Assembly (NCBI GenBank): GCA_012845835.1
Contig: JABAKD010000030.1
Coordinates: forward strand, 13,487,076-13,551,075
Reading direction: 5' to 3'
Length of the DNA: 64,000 nt
Origin: Undaria pinnatifida
Lineage: Eukaryota > Sar > Phaeophyceae > Laminariales > Alariaceae
The notes under the pieces were generated by a model that was not told the origin of the DNA, ran no database searches, and was given only the letters and a program-made list of their open reading frames with translations. The translations under genes were made by a program, and so were the position numbers. This document shows, in pieces, positions 1 to 11,427 of this stretch. Position 1 is the first letter of the stretch. Each line of letters opens with the position of its first letter.

Positions 1-70
1 TTCTTAGCTTTTGCCCTTGCCCTGAGCGCCCCTCCCCCCCCCCCCCCCCCCGCGCGCTCTTCCCCATCAG
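1..70 (+). other. End of an intron (C-rich tract and acceptor)
   Basis: A run of C's at about 34-50 is followed by CTCTTCCCCATCAG ending at base 70. This reads as the 3' end of an intron: a pyrimidine tract, here C rather than T, then a CAG acceptor. The open frame downstream is in phase with it. Confidence 0.6.
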
Positions 71-265
71 GCTGTATGCGCCCTAGTGCAAGCCGGAGCC
101 GACGTTTCCCTGCAAAACTCCAAGGGCCAGACGCCGCTAGATCTCGCTAGCACAAGAGAGGTAAAGGCTGCCCTAAACGAAGAGCCAGTGCCAGACGCGG
201 CATGCGTAAGCAGCGGGAGAGGCATTCTAGGAGATATCCGAGGAGGTGACGCCGCGGTGCAGCAA

Positions 266-297
<32 letters not shown>

Positions 298-880
298 ACA
301 GCAGCAGCAGCATCGGCGGGGTGGAAACGGGGCGCCGACGGAGGGAGAAACAGGCGGCGGTGCTGAAGCAGCTAAACGGCGGGATAGGGGGCAGGGGGGG
401 GCGGTGATGGAGGCGGTAGCGGTGGCGGGCGTGGAGACGGTAACGGGGGTTGGGGTCGGGGTGGCTGCCAAGGATGGCGAGACGGTGGCGGCCGCGCAAG
501 GAAACGGAGCCAAGCGAGAAGGAGGAGGAGGAGGAGGAGCTGAGGGTCGAGAGGAGGAGCCGGGAGGCGGAGGTGGGGGAGACGCCCCTACGAGCGAAAG
601 AGCCCCGGAAGGAGTTGCAGTGGGTAAGGAGGCGGGAGGAGGCTTGGCGGCTGGCGGGGATGGAGATGGGAAACGAGGCGCTAAGCAGGGAGGGATCATG
701 AGAGGAGGAGGAGCGGTTGCTGTGGAAGGAGGGGTTGCTGGTGAGAGTGGGGCGGGGAAGGTTGGAAGTCTCGCGGAGAGGCGCCGAAAGAGGAGAAAGC
801 GGGCTCAGGCGGAGGCGGCGGCCCAGAAGGGAGGGGGGGGGGTTAGCTTGTCGCACTTGGATGGCGACGAGGCCGTGTGA
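71..880 (+). CDS. Ankyrin-repeat protein, last exon (5' part outside window)
   Basis: An open frame runs from the acceptor at 70 to TGA at 878-880, about 269 codons. It opens with AVCALVQAGADVSLQNSKG, then QTPLDLAST, which is the second half of an ankyrin repeat (loop, then the TPLDLA helix). Earlier repeats must lie upstream of the window. Ankyrin repeats bind other proteins, so this was probably a scaffold or adaptor; the partner is unknown. The rest is low complexity: a Gln run encoded by CAG/CAA at about 258-312, Gly/Ala/Glu-rich stretches, then a basic segment (ERRRKRRKRAQAEAAAQ) near the C-terminus that could be a nuclear signal or a coiled coil. The first in-frame start-like codon inside the window is a GTG at 86, which I reject because the frame and the repeat continue upstream of it. 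The ankyrin identity is solid over one partial repeat only. Confidence 0.7.
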
Positions 881-1480
881 GTGGAGTGGAGTGGCTGACC
901 TCCCTGTGTTCTTTTTAAATGAGGTTTTGTTGTGTAGGGAGGGGGTTGGGGGAGGGGGAGGGTCCGAAAGGGGGGGGTTGTAAGAAGGAAGCGATCTGCG
1001 ACTTAACTGCTTTATTTGGCTTTTTGTGTGGGGTGGAGCTTTTAGTTAGTTTGAGGACTTGTATGTCACGTGTGGTTTACTGGGCAGATCTTGAGATTTT
1101 TCCTTGTGGACACTTTCATTTGTTCGATTGTTTTCGTGCCGTTCGTTTTGTTTTTATTTTTTACCCGGTACGTGGTACCTGGTCTTTATTTTTTTTGTGC
1201 CCTTTGGACTCTCTTCACTGGACTAGAAGGTCTTTTTCGGAGGGAAAGTTTTTTTTTGCCGCTTAAGAGTTTCGTCTCTCGAGCGACATCGCTCTGTTGG
1301 CTGCTTCCGAGAGTTTGTCAATTTTTTCTTGGCCAGAAAAAGCGGACGGTCGAGCCTTTCGTTTTTTCTCCCCCTTTCGTTTGTTGTCCTTATTGGCCGG
1401 CTTCGTGTATCGTGTTATAGCGTGCGGAACGTTCAATAGTGTGTTTTTGTTGCGGGGCATATACCAGTACATACTCTGGG
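881..1480 (+). other. T/G-rich 3' flank of the ankyrin gene
   Basis: The 600 bases after the stop codon are strongly T- and G-rich on the plus strand, with long T runs. The same bias on the sense strand follows the AP2 gene, so this is probably the 3' untranslated region and flank. No AATAAA was seen at a convincing place. The short open frames here are by-products of low C/A content. Confidence 0.4.
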
Positions 1481-1499
1481 GGTGCCGGGATACCTAGCC

Positions 1500-1800
1500 C
1501 GCCGAGTATGGCCCAAACAACCAGATTTGGTACCTGAGTACCCGAGAGTATACTCCGTGGATACGCTGGAGGTATCCGTATGTTCCCTGGATGTCTATGT
1601 ACTCTAAACGATGGAGGTGTACTTCGTATATGCTTTGGGAGGAACCGGGTACGTATTTACTCGAGTATGGCCCAAACGACGAGATTTAGTTCCTGGGTAC
1701 CCGCGAGATTATGTACATATACTCTGAGGGTAACCGAGTACCATCTATCCGAGTATGACCCCAACAAGGTTTGGCACCTGGGGTACCCCAGAGTATATAT
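1500..1800. repeat. Three diverged copies of a ~50-bp motif
   Basis: A motif of the form CGAGTATGGCCCAAAC, then AGATTTGGTACCTG, then a GTACCC-GAGTATA end occurs at about 1504-1553, 1663-1715 and 1757-1800. The copies are 94-160 bp apart and diverged. Several carry the GGTACC/ACCTGG core that recurs across the window. Confidence 0.5.
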
Positions 1801-2014
1801 ATATGCCCTCCTAAAGATACCCTTGGAAAAAATGATGGAATGACGTCTGCCGCGCGACTTCTTGTGCGCTCGGATCCGATGCGTTTTTCTGTGACGCCAT
1901 GTGTCGACCTCAAGCTTCTTTTTTTTCTTGACCGGCAACATGATCCCGAAACTGAAAACTTTCGAAAAACATTACATGGTATTATACATGTAACATACCT
2001 ACGGTGCATGATGC

Positions 2015-2265
2015 ATTCCACGGCCGTCAGATTCTGTCGCCCTCAAAAACGGGTTTTATAGTTTGCATGCACAAGTGGAGAACATCACGCTGTTGACCCT
2101 AGTACAAGCTACATGCTAGTTCTAAGGGGAGTCGCCGAGCCGACCTATATTCTTAATGAGGACACGAGGACACGCCCAGAAATACGCACGATTGGAGTAA
2201 CACACAGTTTGCAAAGATGAGTTTCGACGAAACCCTCGATCACACAGCTGGAGTGTATTTTAATT
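2015..2265 (+). repeat. Family A dispersed repeat, ~250-bp copy
   Basis: Contains the shared blocks of this family in order: CCTCAAAAACGGGTTTTATAG, then TGTTGACCCT, then GGGAGTCGCC, then a GAGGACAC stretch, then GCAAAGATGAGTTTCGAC, and the terminal CACAGCTGGAGTGTATTTT. The same blocks recur at about 15 places in the window in both orientations. Confidence 0.8.
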
Positions 2266-3180
2266 CTTCATTATAATATATACTATTAATAGTACATGAT
2301 ATCAATCTCACACCTGTAAAAAGAGGTTCTCACGCGTGAGAGGTGTGCCTTCTTTGACGAGCGAAGCGTGTTTGTTCATGATGCGGCCGCCTAAAACAGA
2401 GAGGCCTATTTCAAGCTGGGTGAGGATAGACATCCGCAGGTCCAACGGAAATGTCCGAAACAAACGTTGTTTTTTCTCTGCTTTCTGCGCTCCGCCAGCG
2501 CACCAAAGTTGACGAGAAATTGGTCCATCCTCCGGCGCAAGTTCCTAGCGCGAGCTATGTAATAGTATATACCCTATCTGGTTTATATGAGTACGTTGAA
2601 CATGCTGTTTTTCCCCGACTAACATTTGACCGAAAGCTTCATCTGTTTGGCTGGCTACAGGTCGGGCGAAAGCCGTGCCCCCCCCCCGGCCCCCCACCTG
2701 CGTGCTCGCGGATAGCATTATTGTAGTTAACGTGCGCTCATATCGTGAATCTGTTTCGAATGAACGCCACGAATATTTTATTTTCTCTATTTTTTTTTGC
2801 AGCGTAGCATAAGTTGTATCTTTTTGTGTGGCACACATGTTACAGTATAGGGAAGAGAGGGAGTATTCTTGGTTACGGTAGAAAGCAGTTACTGACTATT
2901 GTAGCTGTCTTTAGTTACATAATTCGGTATTTTTCGTGTGGCGATATCTCTCGTGTGCAAGTTTTTTATGTCAAGTGTGTTTTTTCCTTTCATGCTGTTT
3001 TTTCGGCGGGTTTTTGTTTTTCCCTCGCTGTCCTTGCGTGCTGTGTGTGACACCTGCCGTGTCGAAGATATGACCTCATGGCAAGGCCGAAAAAAACACA
3101 TGATATCACTCTGTTCTTGAATAAAAGTATCGTTTGGGTGTTCACATCAATGCCCAAACAATTCTTGAATTCCCGGACGG
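2266..3180. other. Intergenic DNA, no gene seen
   Basis: No open frame with coding character and no clear repeat except a pyrimidine run (2680-2700). T/G-rich stretches dominate 2840-3060. Confidence 0.5.
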
Positions 3181-3220
3181 AGTTATGGTCAATTATGGTC
3201 AATTATGGTCAATTATGGTC
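3181..3220 (+). repeat. 10-bp tandem repeat, four units
   Basis: AATTATGGTC is repeated four times in register (the first unit reads AGTTATGGTC). Simple minisatellite. Confidence 0.9.
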
Positions 3221-3294
3221 GAAACGATCCTTTCTCATATTGGTCATTGAAAATTGGCTGCGAGCAGATCTTGAATCTATGGATGCAAAACAAG

Positions 3295-3475
3295 AGCACT
3301 AGATTGGTAATAGTGCTATGAATACGAGCAGTATCAATTTCCAGGTAGTACCGGGGGGGGGGGGGGGGGGGAGGAAGACACATATGACCGCAGCAGCTTG
3401 TCCAGGAGACATGTGTTTGAGGGTAAATCCTCTCGCGGGTTGATCTGGAGAGTAAAAGTGATTGTTAAAAAAAAC
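3295..3475 (+). repeat. SINE family, partial copy
   Basis: The stretch GAGGAAGACAC, GACC..CAGCTTGTCCAG, GAGTAAAAGTG followed by an A-rich end matches the 3' body of the longer copies at about 34664 and 49040. A long G run sits inside it (3353-3371). The tRNA-like head is not visible in this copy. Confidence 0.5.
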
Positions 3476-3620
3476 AAGTATGCAAGGTTGAACAAAATAA
3501 ACCTGGGGTTTGCGGAGCGTTGGAGTGAATCGTAGCATAGGAGGCGTGATTGGGTGGAGGATAAGGGATGTAACGCAGTACAGTTAGTACTGCTGTAGGA
3601 GTGGCAGTGGTGCAAAATAT

Positions 3621-3830
3621 ACAGTTTCCGCGCGCAGAACAAGGCTGAACGTCATAGTCCTGTTGACCCTGGCATTAGCAGGGGAATCACCGACCTGTAT
3701 CCTTCACGAGGGTACACACCCCGTAACAGGCGCGATCGAAGTATCACACGCAGCGTGCAAAGCTGAGTTTTGATCAAAAAATCATTTTTGGTCGATCTCA
3801 CACGAGCTGAAGTGTATTTTTTCATTTTTC
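3621..3830 (+). repeat. Family A dispersed repeat, diverged copy
   Basis: Order of blocks as in the other copies: GTTTCCGCGCGCAG, TGTTGACCCTG, CACCGACCTGTATCC, a GCGCGATCGAAGTATCACAC-like block, then GATCTCACACGAGCTGAAGTG. More diverged than most copies. Confidence 0.7.
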
Positions 3831-4420
3831 GAAAATATTCAAGTCACGGCACTTTTTGACGGTAGCTGTTTTAGCAGCTCTTGGTGAACGATGCTCGGCT
3901 AGTCCTACTTCAGGAGTGATCCCCTCGCCGCCGCCCCCCCCTCCCCGCGCTTATACTGCCTCCATCTTCTTGCTATATGCTGCGATAGCAGGTAGCATTG
4001 AGAGAAATATGTTGCAGCTGTAAACTAATACGTGCCTGTCCATGCGTCAACAACCAAGGAAGATCTACGTCACGATAATGCATCGTTACCTTGATAGTCT
4101 AGACTATCAGCCTAGTCTAGACCAGTCTAGAGTACTCTTGTAGAGTGGCGGAGGTTATTTCCATCCCCGTGCCGAGTCGATGGCCTATGTTGCACTGGAC
4201 TAGGCGAGCAAGGCTCGTTTAATATTTTATACCTTGTATTGTACCAAGGTATCTATATACAAGGCTATATACTTGTACAAGTGTCTATTTGTCAACAGTG
4301 CCCCTCGACCCCTCATGCCGATAAGGGGGGTCGGATCAGAGGCTATTTGCCATTTTAGCGTGCGCGTATTACGAATAAATACGAAGAAACTCACCCACAT
4401 AGTATATTACAAGTACCAAC
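3831..4420. other. Intergenic DNA with an 18-bp perfect palindrome
   Basis: TGATAGTCTAGACTATCA at 4092-4109 is a perfect inverted repeat and is followed by two more CTAGTCTAGA-type motifs (4112-4131). Related TAGACTAGAC motifs recur at about 16300-16370. Nothing else recognised. Confidence 0.5.
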
Positions 4421-4423
4421 AAC

Positions 4424-5092
4424 GCAGCTTGCAAAGATGACTATTGACCCGATATTCGTCGAACTCACGGCTGACGTCCTGAAAATATTTTTGTAAAAAA
4501 TAGTTTATTTTATGAACGCGCGCACGTTCGGTGGGGGCGGCGGGCGGAGAAAATTTCGGAGTTATAGGCAGGCCAGCAAACGATATTAGCATTGTCGGGG
4601 CCTGGTTTTTGTGTACCTGGTACACATTTTGTTTACTTTTTTTTGCCTTGTTGCGGAGGACGTACAGTAGTATATACCTGGTACATGGGTAGCGTGGTTG
4701 TCGTGGTATTGTTTTTTTGTTTTTTTTTGCTTCTACCCCTCCTTCCCCCCCCCCCCCCCCCTCCCCTCCCGTTCCCCGTCTGGCTTTGTTGCGAGGGGGG
4801 TAAGTGGCGTGGCTGTGTTGTGTTGTTTTCGTTTGGTTCCCCCCCGAGCAGCGAGAGTTTATGGTCATAGGACTACGGCCATGCACAAACTGAGTACACC
4901 TCCCCCCCCGCCCTTCTGGGGGACGGCGGTAGCTTTCAGGTGGTGGGAGAAGCAATGGAGCTTGTTCTAAACAATCGAGAGATCGCTTTCATTCGTTCTG
5001 AGAAGCATATGTAATGAAAAAATTTAAAATACACTCCAGCTGTGAGATCGAAACTCATCTCTGCAAGTTGTGTGTGATACTCCGCATGAAGC
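4424..5092. repeat. Paired family A arms in inverted orientation
   Basis: At 4424-4500 (+) there is a diverged arm (CGCAGCTTGCAAAGATGA, then TATTGACC, CGTCGAACTCACGGCTGAC). At about 5015-5088 (-) is a normal arm (ACACTCCAGCTGTGAGATCG, reversed). The 510 bp between holds a reversed copy of family C (4849-4915), T/C-rich runs and two TACCTGGTA motifs (near 4615 and 4676). Confidence 0.6.
4849..4915 (-). repeat. Family C dispersed repeat
   Basis: Reads on the minus strand as a G run, then GTGTACTCAGTTTGTGCATG, then GCCGTAGTCCTATGACCATA. The same sequence occurs at 24297 and 52027, each time right after a G run. Confidence 0.8.
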
Positions 5093-5449
5093 GCTGAACT
5101 CTCTCAACACACTGCAAACTAAACAGCCGAGGCTGGTTTCTGTTGGAAAATGCAACAACAGAAGCGTATTGTATTTGTATACCTGGTACCGATACCAATT
5201 AGCGAAACAGTCGAGGCTTGTTCTGCGAGCAATGATTTCGCTTCGTAAATGGCGAAGTAGCGTACGATATCGTATGTGTTACGTGTACTATGATCCCTGT
5301 ACTCGTATTATTCAACTACTACAGCCTATATAATACCGGTCGCCACGGTGATGTGATGTAGTGGTGATTGTGGTGTGTTACCTTCGAACGCGAAGAGTTG
5401 GTCCTAGAGTTCGAATTTCACGAGGGTCGGAATTTTTGTTCATTTGCGA

Positions 5450-5521
5450 AAAAAAAATTAAGGAATCAACTGCTGAGAGCGCAAAAAAGAAAAAAATCAA
5501 GGAATCAACTGCTGAGAGCGC
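5450..5521 (+). repeat. 38-bp tandem duplication
   Basis: AGGAATCAACTGCTGAGAGC occurs at 5461 and again at 5499, each preceded by an A-rich stretch; two units of 38 bp. Confidence 0.85.
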
Positions 5522-7990
5522 CTACGCAGCTTGGGTATAGGCGCAATTCGATGCGAGTCGACACGAGAAGAAAGGCCTCAAGTCTTGTGGCGATGAAAAC
5601 GAAGGCACGCACCGTACGCAGTGGGGCGGGGGGAAGGAGAGCCTGCTTTGTGACACCCTGCGTTCGAGTTAAACGTCTAGAGACGGAGAAAGAGAGAAAA
5701 AAACTGCGAAGATGGTAAGATTAGATGAGCAAAAAAAAAGAAGGTATTCCTAGTCTACCATTAATACCAGGTAGGTGTTAATACTACAGCAGTACTACTA
5801 CTGCGGTAGGTACTCGTATTTGACTTGAATATAAAAAATGATACTTGAGCTGTGAGGTGGACCAAATTTTTTTTATTTGACTTACCCTGTGTTATGGAGT
5901 ATCACTTATTGCTCGGGTCCCGAGGCTCTAGCCTGGTGTATCTTCCTGGCTATGATACTCTCTTTTGATGTTGTATTGCCTCTTGACTGTTGAATCGATC
6001 ATGTTATTATACTTGGAGGGGAATAGCGGAACATAGATCCAATAAAAAAAAACGGCAGGTCTTATTCCGTGAGGCAACCAAAAAATATACCAGGTAGTTA
6101 TTTGTGGCGCGGGAGAGAGGTTCATAGACACACCAGGACCGCCTTGGAGGCTCGGAGTCCCAAACGCCTCTGATTTTTTTTTCGCTCTGAATTGTTTTCG
6201 CTCCCACAAACCGATTTTTTTGTGTCTATTCTTCCGATTTTTTTTTTCGGTTGCCTCGACCTGGGGTCTTAACGGTGATCCGAGATCTAGTTTGGCTCTG
6301 GGTTCAGGTTTGGATTTTCGTTTTCGGGGTCGGAAAAAAACATGTGGAGTCTCAGGCTCATGATTGTCTTTTTCGGCCGCGAGATAAACGCGTGGAGGTC
6401 CCTGGTTGGTCCATGCGATTTTTCTCGTATTTTTCGGGGATAATCACGCACGACACGTGGAGGTGTCTGGTTGGTATATATATGATGGTTTTGATCTGGC
6501 GAGGTCTTTTTACAACATGTCTTGGTGCTTTATACTGACATACATGCTGAAGGAGATTTCAGATTACGGTACTTGTATGCTGCTGTAATTTTTGCAAAGT
6601 ATGCACCGGTATGTACATACATGCATACCTGGTACGAAAATTATTCCTGGGATAATAGTTGTTGCGTTTGCCTGAGAGAAGGGAAAATTTCAAAATTTGA
6701 GATTTTCTGAACTCGTTTGCTTCGGAGTATTGTATATGATCTCGGGTCGAGGGAAGGGAGGGGGGGCGGGAGGGAACGGGGGAGGGGGGAGGTTCCACGA
6801 TCTAGATTTTGATTTTTGGATTGTGGATTTTGTGGCGGAGTTTCTGCCCGAGATTTCGAGGTCTGTATATTTTTAGTGTTCAGAAATTGAGGGAGAGAAA
6901 CAGATTTGAGATTTGAGAATCAAGAATCGGGGATCGGATTGGATGTTGTTCCTCGATTCGTCAGTGTCGTGGCGGTTGGACGCGAGATCTGAGATCTTTA
7001 AATTTCGCTTTTGCCCGGGACGTGATGAGAAATTAAAAAATATATAAATGGATGTGGATACTGTTCGGTTTCACTCGGGCGTGGGGGAGTTTTCCCGCCT
7101 TGTGTTCTTAAGTTTCGACTCCGCCCGCCCACCAGCGCTCGCGGGGCGAGGAAGATGAGCTTCGGGGGAAGGAGCGGAGGCATTTTGCACTCGATGCGAA
7201 AATAATAGAAGACATGAATGTGTATATATTATATTAAAGGTGACTTACGGTGACAATGAGTATCGTGGTATCGGTATTGTTAGTGAACGCTGTACGAGTC
7301 GTTTATAAATGGTGCCATGTTATATGGTGACCTCAAACGCGGCCAGTTGATGTTCAACATTTTGTTTTTCCGAATGTGTGGGTCGTTGGTCGTCGCTTGT
7401 GTGTGGTCTTCATGATGAATTTATGGCGTCAAAACAAGTACCAGCAGCAGTGAAAAATACCGTTACGTCTCTCGCCATGTTGCGGCATTCGTTCACTATG
7501 ATACGAGTTACGAGTACCGCTTGAAACGAGGAAGACAAGCACACAAGAAGCGCAGGCGAAGGGCAGCTTGCCCTCCAACCCCTTTCTTTTGTTGTGCGAG
7601 GTGGTTTAACACTTAATAATGCTCTTGAAACCAATTGAAAACGCCAAAGTTGGGAAACCCCGGCCGGTCAGCCAAAGGATCCAACCGCGGTCTCCTCGTG
7701 TAACAGCATGTTTGATTTCAACAAGTACCCGTAGCAGATGGAAAGACAGACGCAAGCGGTAGACTGACGAACATATTACATGTGATTAATCGCCGGCGCT
7801 CTCTACGGCATCCGTTTCGAACCGTACCAAACGAAGATAAAAATTAGCACCACTGCTGTAGTGGTTGTTGGCGAGCGAAAAAAAAAACAGGCAAGGCATC
7901 CATGAATCGCAACCCACCCACTGGTGGGCAGTGCGTGCGTGCGCATGTCCAAAAAATCTGGGACCACGACGGCAGTTTTTATGCAAATGT
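5522..7990. other. Intergenic DNA, no gene supported
   Basis: About 2.5 kb without a supportable exon. The strand is T/G-rich from 6160 to 7020 with a loosely repeated GTGGAGGTCYCTGGTTGGT motif (about 6390 and 6460). TACCWGGTA motifs are at about 5770, 6090 and 6630. A single AACCGCGGTCTCCT motif at 7683-7696 matches the cluster at 31.7-33.4 kb. Confidence 0.4.
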
Positions 7991-10900
7991 ATATGGATTA
8001 ATTTGATACAAGTTAAGTGTAACACACACTAGCTATATCCAAAGTTATCGTCTTATCGTCTCTCCTCGTGTCGCCCGCCTCCCGCTACCGTCGAAAATCA
8101 AGGTGACAAAACCAACCCGCCCCCTCCGAAACGCCTCTCTCCTTTCCCTTTCGATCGTGGCGTCGTTTCATCGTTCTTTCGAAACTTACACCTTGCTATT
8201 CGTCACCATCACCACCACCCTCCATCTTAACCAACTTCTTTTCCCCGAAACTACTACAGTACGTATCACAATCTCATCGCCAGGGGGGAAGGAAGAAAGG
8301 CATCCAAATCTCCACGAAACCCCTCAACTATGCCCAAGCCAGGCCATGCCATCCTCCCCTCATCACCCACCGACTGGTCGCCTCATAATGCGTGTCTGAG
8401 AAAGCCTATACAACGACTATAGAGCTACTACTTCAACCAACCCACCCCACGGCAAAAACATCATGACATCGTCCCAAGTCACTGACCAACCCAGAGAAAT
8501 GCAAACGCCAATTCCTGAACAAAACCCGCCGCCCCGACCCGTTCGGATCCACTTCTTTTTTGCCCTGATCTATCATGGAGGGGGGGTCCCGTAGTTGCCT
8601 CAAAATGGAAGCGCGCTGGCGCCTATTATACGTGGCAAAACCCCCTCTAGCAGGCAAGAAGAAAGTGAGGCAGCAACTAATGGACACACAACCCGAAGAT
8701 CGACGTAAGAGTTTTCCTCTCCGCTCTTGCTTGTAGAGACAACATTCGACGCCGGAAAAGGCAAAAACAACAACCAATAACAACAACAAAAATAAAAAGA
8801 GCAGGCTGCACTCTAGCAGGTAGGCTTGGCTGGCATAGCTGGCTCGCAGTCCAGTCTATAGTCCGTAACGTAGAGTATAAATGTACCGGGTAGTATATCG
8901 TCAAGCCAGTCAAGCTCAACCAATCAAACAAGAGCAGAACAACAACGCCTACGTACTGTAAAATATATATATATATTTATATATACCGCCCGTAACGTAC
9001 ACCGAGCTGTCACAAAACAACGAAAAAAAGTACACACAAAACACACAAAACACACGCAGGCGTATGTAGTAGTAGTACTGGAGGACGGCAGGGGAAAACA
9101 AAACACGAAACCCTTACCACCCCGGCCTCCGCCTCGAAATCACCGCCTCTTTTTCATCTACCGCGGGGGGAGCCCGAACTTACTAGTGTATAGTGTATAG
9201 CAGCTTAGTGGAACACGCCTCTTCAATTCTCTCGACACGACACAAAAAAAAACACGACGCACTCACACGCACAGTAATATCAACCATTCCATCACCACCA
9301 CCACCAATCACCATCACCACCTCTCAGCCACAAAACAAGCCAGCATTAACGTACGCAAGACGCACCGAAAAAAAGAAGGGCCTTCTTTTCTTCCCTCGGC
9401 TAGGCGGCGCGAGGGCGGCAGACAGATCATGGCCAAGAACAAGGAAAATAATGAGATACTGATGAACCTTTTTTGTTTTACCCAACCCAACCCAAATTTT
9501 CATAAAAAGAGGCCAAGAGGCCAAGACGACGCCCCTCTCCCCCCCCCCCCCCCTACCGCCTCCCCTCCCGCACACAGACTGAATGATGAGGTCGGTTTTC
9601 CCCGCCTACACCACCTTGTTTGTTACCACAACAGCAAGCACCGTTCCTTGAGGACTGACTAGTGCTTTACAGAAAAGTGATGCATGACGACACTTTAGAA
9701 GCCGGTATACTCCAGGCGACACAGACAATACACGCACACACACAACAAACAAACAAACCGCGATACGTGTAGATATATAGATAGAATAGACAAGACAGAT
9801 ATATAGATATATAAAGAAAATACTACAGCATGATACCTAAACCTCGTGTCATGGAAAGATAGATAGCACCCAAAACAAAGACGAACCACGCAGAACGATC
9901 GCAGCACGCAGGGATAAGACGACCTTGCAAAAAGAAAACAAAAAAAATACACACAACCACAGAGAGAAGTAGTAGAGCAAAAAAAAACAACCGAGAGAAC
10001 ACCCCCCACGCCGAAGTATAACCCACGCGGCGAACGGAAAAGAAAATTTTCAAAAAACGGTCGAAATTAGAAATACGAAACTTACAACAAACGTCATTAT
10101 TCTACTGCTGTGCGGGCGGCGTTTTGTGACCCAAGCTACCGAGCCTCCTCCCCCTCCGCCCGCACGGGAAAAGTACTGAGGGGCATCAACAAAGCGAAGC
10201 GCGGCACAGCTAGCACGCGAAGCAAGCAACGTCTTCCAGGGCGCAACCCAAGCGCCACAACCATCACGCACACAAACCCTGCTCAACCCCTTAGCATAAC
10301 CCCCACCGACAGCTGTTCCGGCCCCCAAGATTGCCAAACAAACCGCGGGTGGGGGGAGGGGGAGGGGGTGGGAGGGGACCAAACAAACCAAGCCCCTCCC
10401 CTCCCCCCCCTCAAGCGTAACAAACAGATCGTGCTATACACGCAGAACCAACCCAACCCAACCCCAACACCAGCCCACCCACCCACCAACCCCTCTCCCC
10501 CCTTACCTCGCCCAGAGCGAGGCCTATGTACAACATCAAGAACGTTCTGAGCATTCTTCGTTTTTTTTTTTTTTGTCTTTGTTCCTTTACTTACAACGAG
10601 AAAGGGGGAAGAGGGAGAGACGGGGGGAGGGGGGGGGGGGAGGGGCACGGCGGGGCATCAAACACCCAACCACGCGCTGCGAAAGCTTTACGTTTTCGCA
10701 ACCCGTCCAAAACCAAAATTGCACCAGCTGTGTACACGGCGGATCCACCAAGATCGCACGACGATCTTGGTCGAATCCCGAGATCGAACCCTTTTTATCC
10801 CCTTATATTAGTGCTCACCAGCGCTCTCCCCCCCCTCCCCTTCTACCCAAAGACAACGTCAGCGAAAGACCACTTTATTCTTTCTGCTCACCTCGCTCTT

Positions 10901-11427
10901 TTCCAACGAACACGGAGCTATCTGACTGCAAGAAACTACGTAGTTATAGTTGCAGTCGCCAAAAATCGCCTTTGATAGGAAAGCAAGGGGAAAAAAGGGA
11001 GGGAGGGGGGGGGTTGGACACGACTGAACGTGTCCCGCCCCCACCTCCCTCCCCATACACATCCCTGATCCGCGTTGCGATAAGAGGGCACAAGGATCAA
11101 CAGAACCAGAAAATAAACAAGACCAATCCAAGAAAACCCAAGATACCTGGTAGAAAACGAAAGGTCAACAACAGCAACAACAACAGCAGATTTCGTATCA
11201 TAGCAGGCGTGGCAAAGCCCCAAAAACAAAACACAGCAAAAAAATAACGCCAATACCATCACCATCATCATCGTACATCACTCTTCTCCTCCTCCGGCTG
11301 TGCAGGCTGCATATTCTTGATCGTAGTTTCAGCGCGCGACGAACCCAACCCCCCTATCAGAGGAAGAAATTTCCAGCCGCCGCGACCACCACTGCCTTCC
11401 CCCCCCCCGCGATGACAACCTCCGTTT
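7991..11427 (-). other. Long C/A-rich (T/G-rich on minus) 3' flank of the AP2 gene
   Basis: From about 8030 to the AP2 stop codon the plus strand is markedly C- and A-rich, so the AP2 sense strand is T/G-rich for about 3.4 kb. The 3' flank of the ankyrin gene has the same bias. This suggests a long 3' UTR or transcribed downstream zone. The many open frames here follow from composition. No second gene was recognised. Confidence 0.4.

Noticed and set aside
227-856. Long minus-strand frames over the ankyrin exon
   Set aside because: They mirror the CAG and GGA/GCG repeats of the real exon (poly-Leu, Ser/Arg) and lie in a better-supported plus-strand exon.
10110-11271. Several 100-220-codon frames on both strands downstream of the AP2 gene
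   Set aside because: Pro/Arg/Lys or Gly/Val-rich from C/A bias, overlapping each other in different frames, with no domain.
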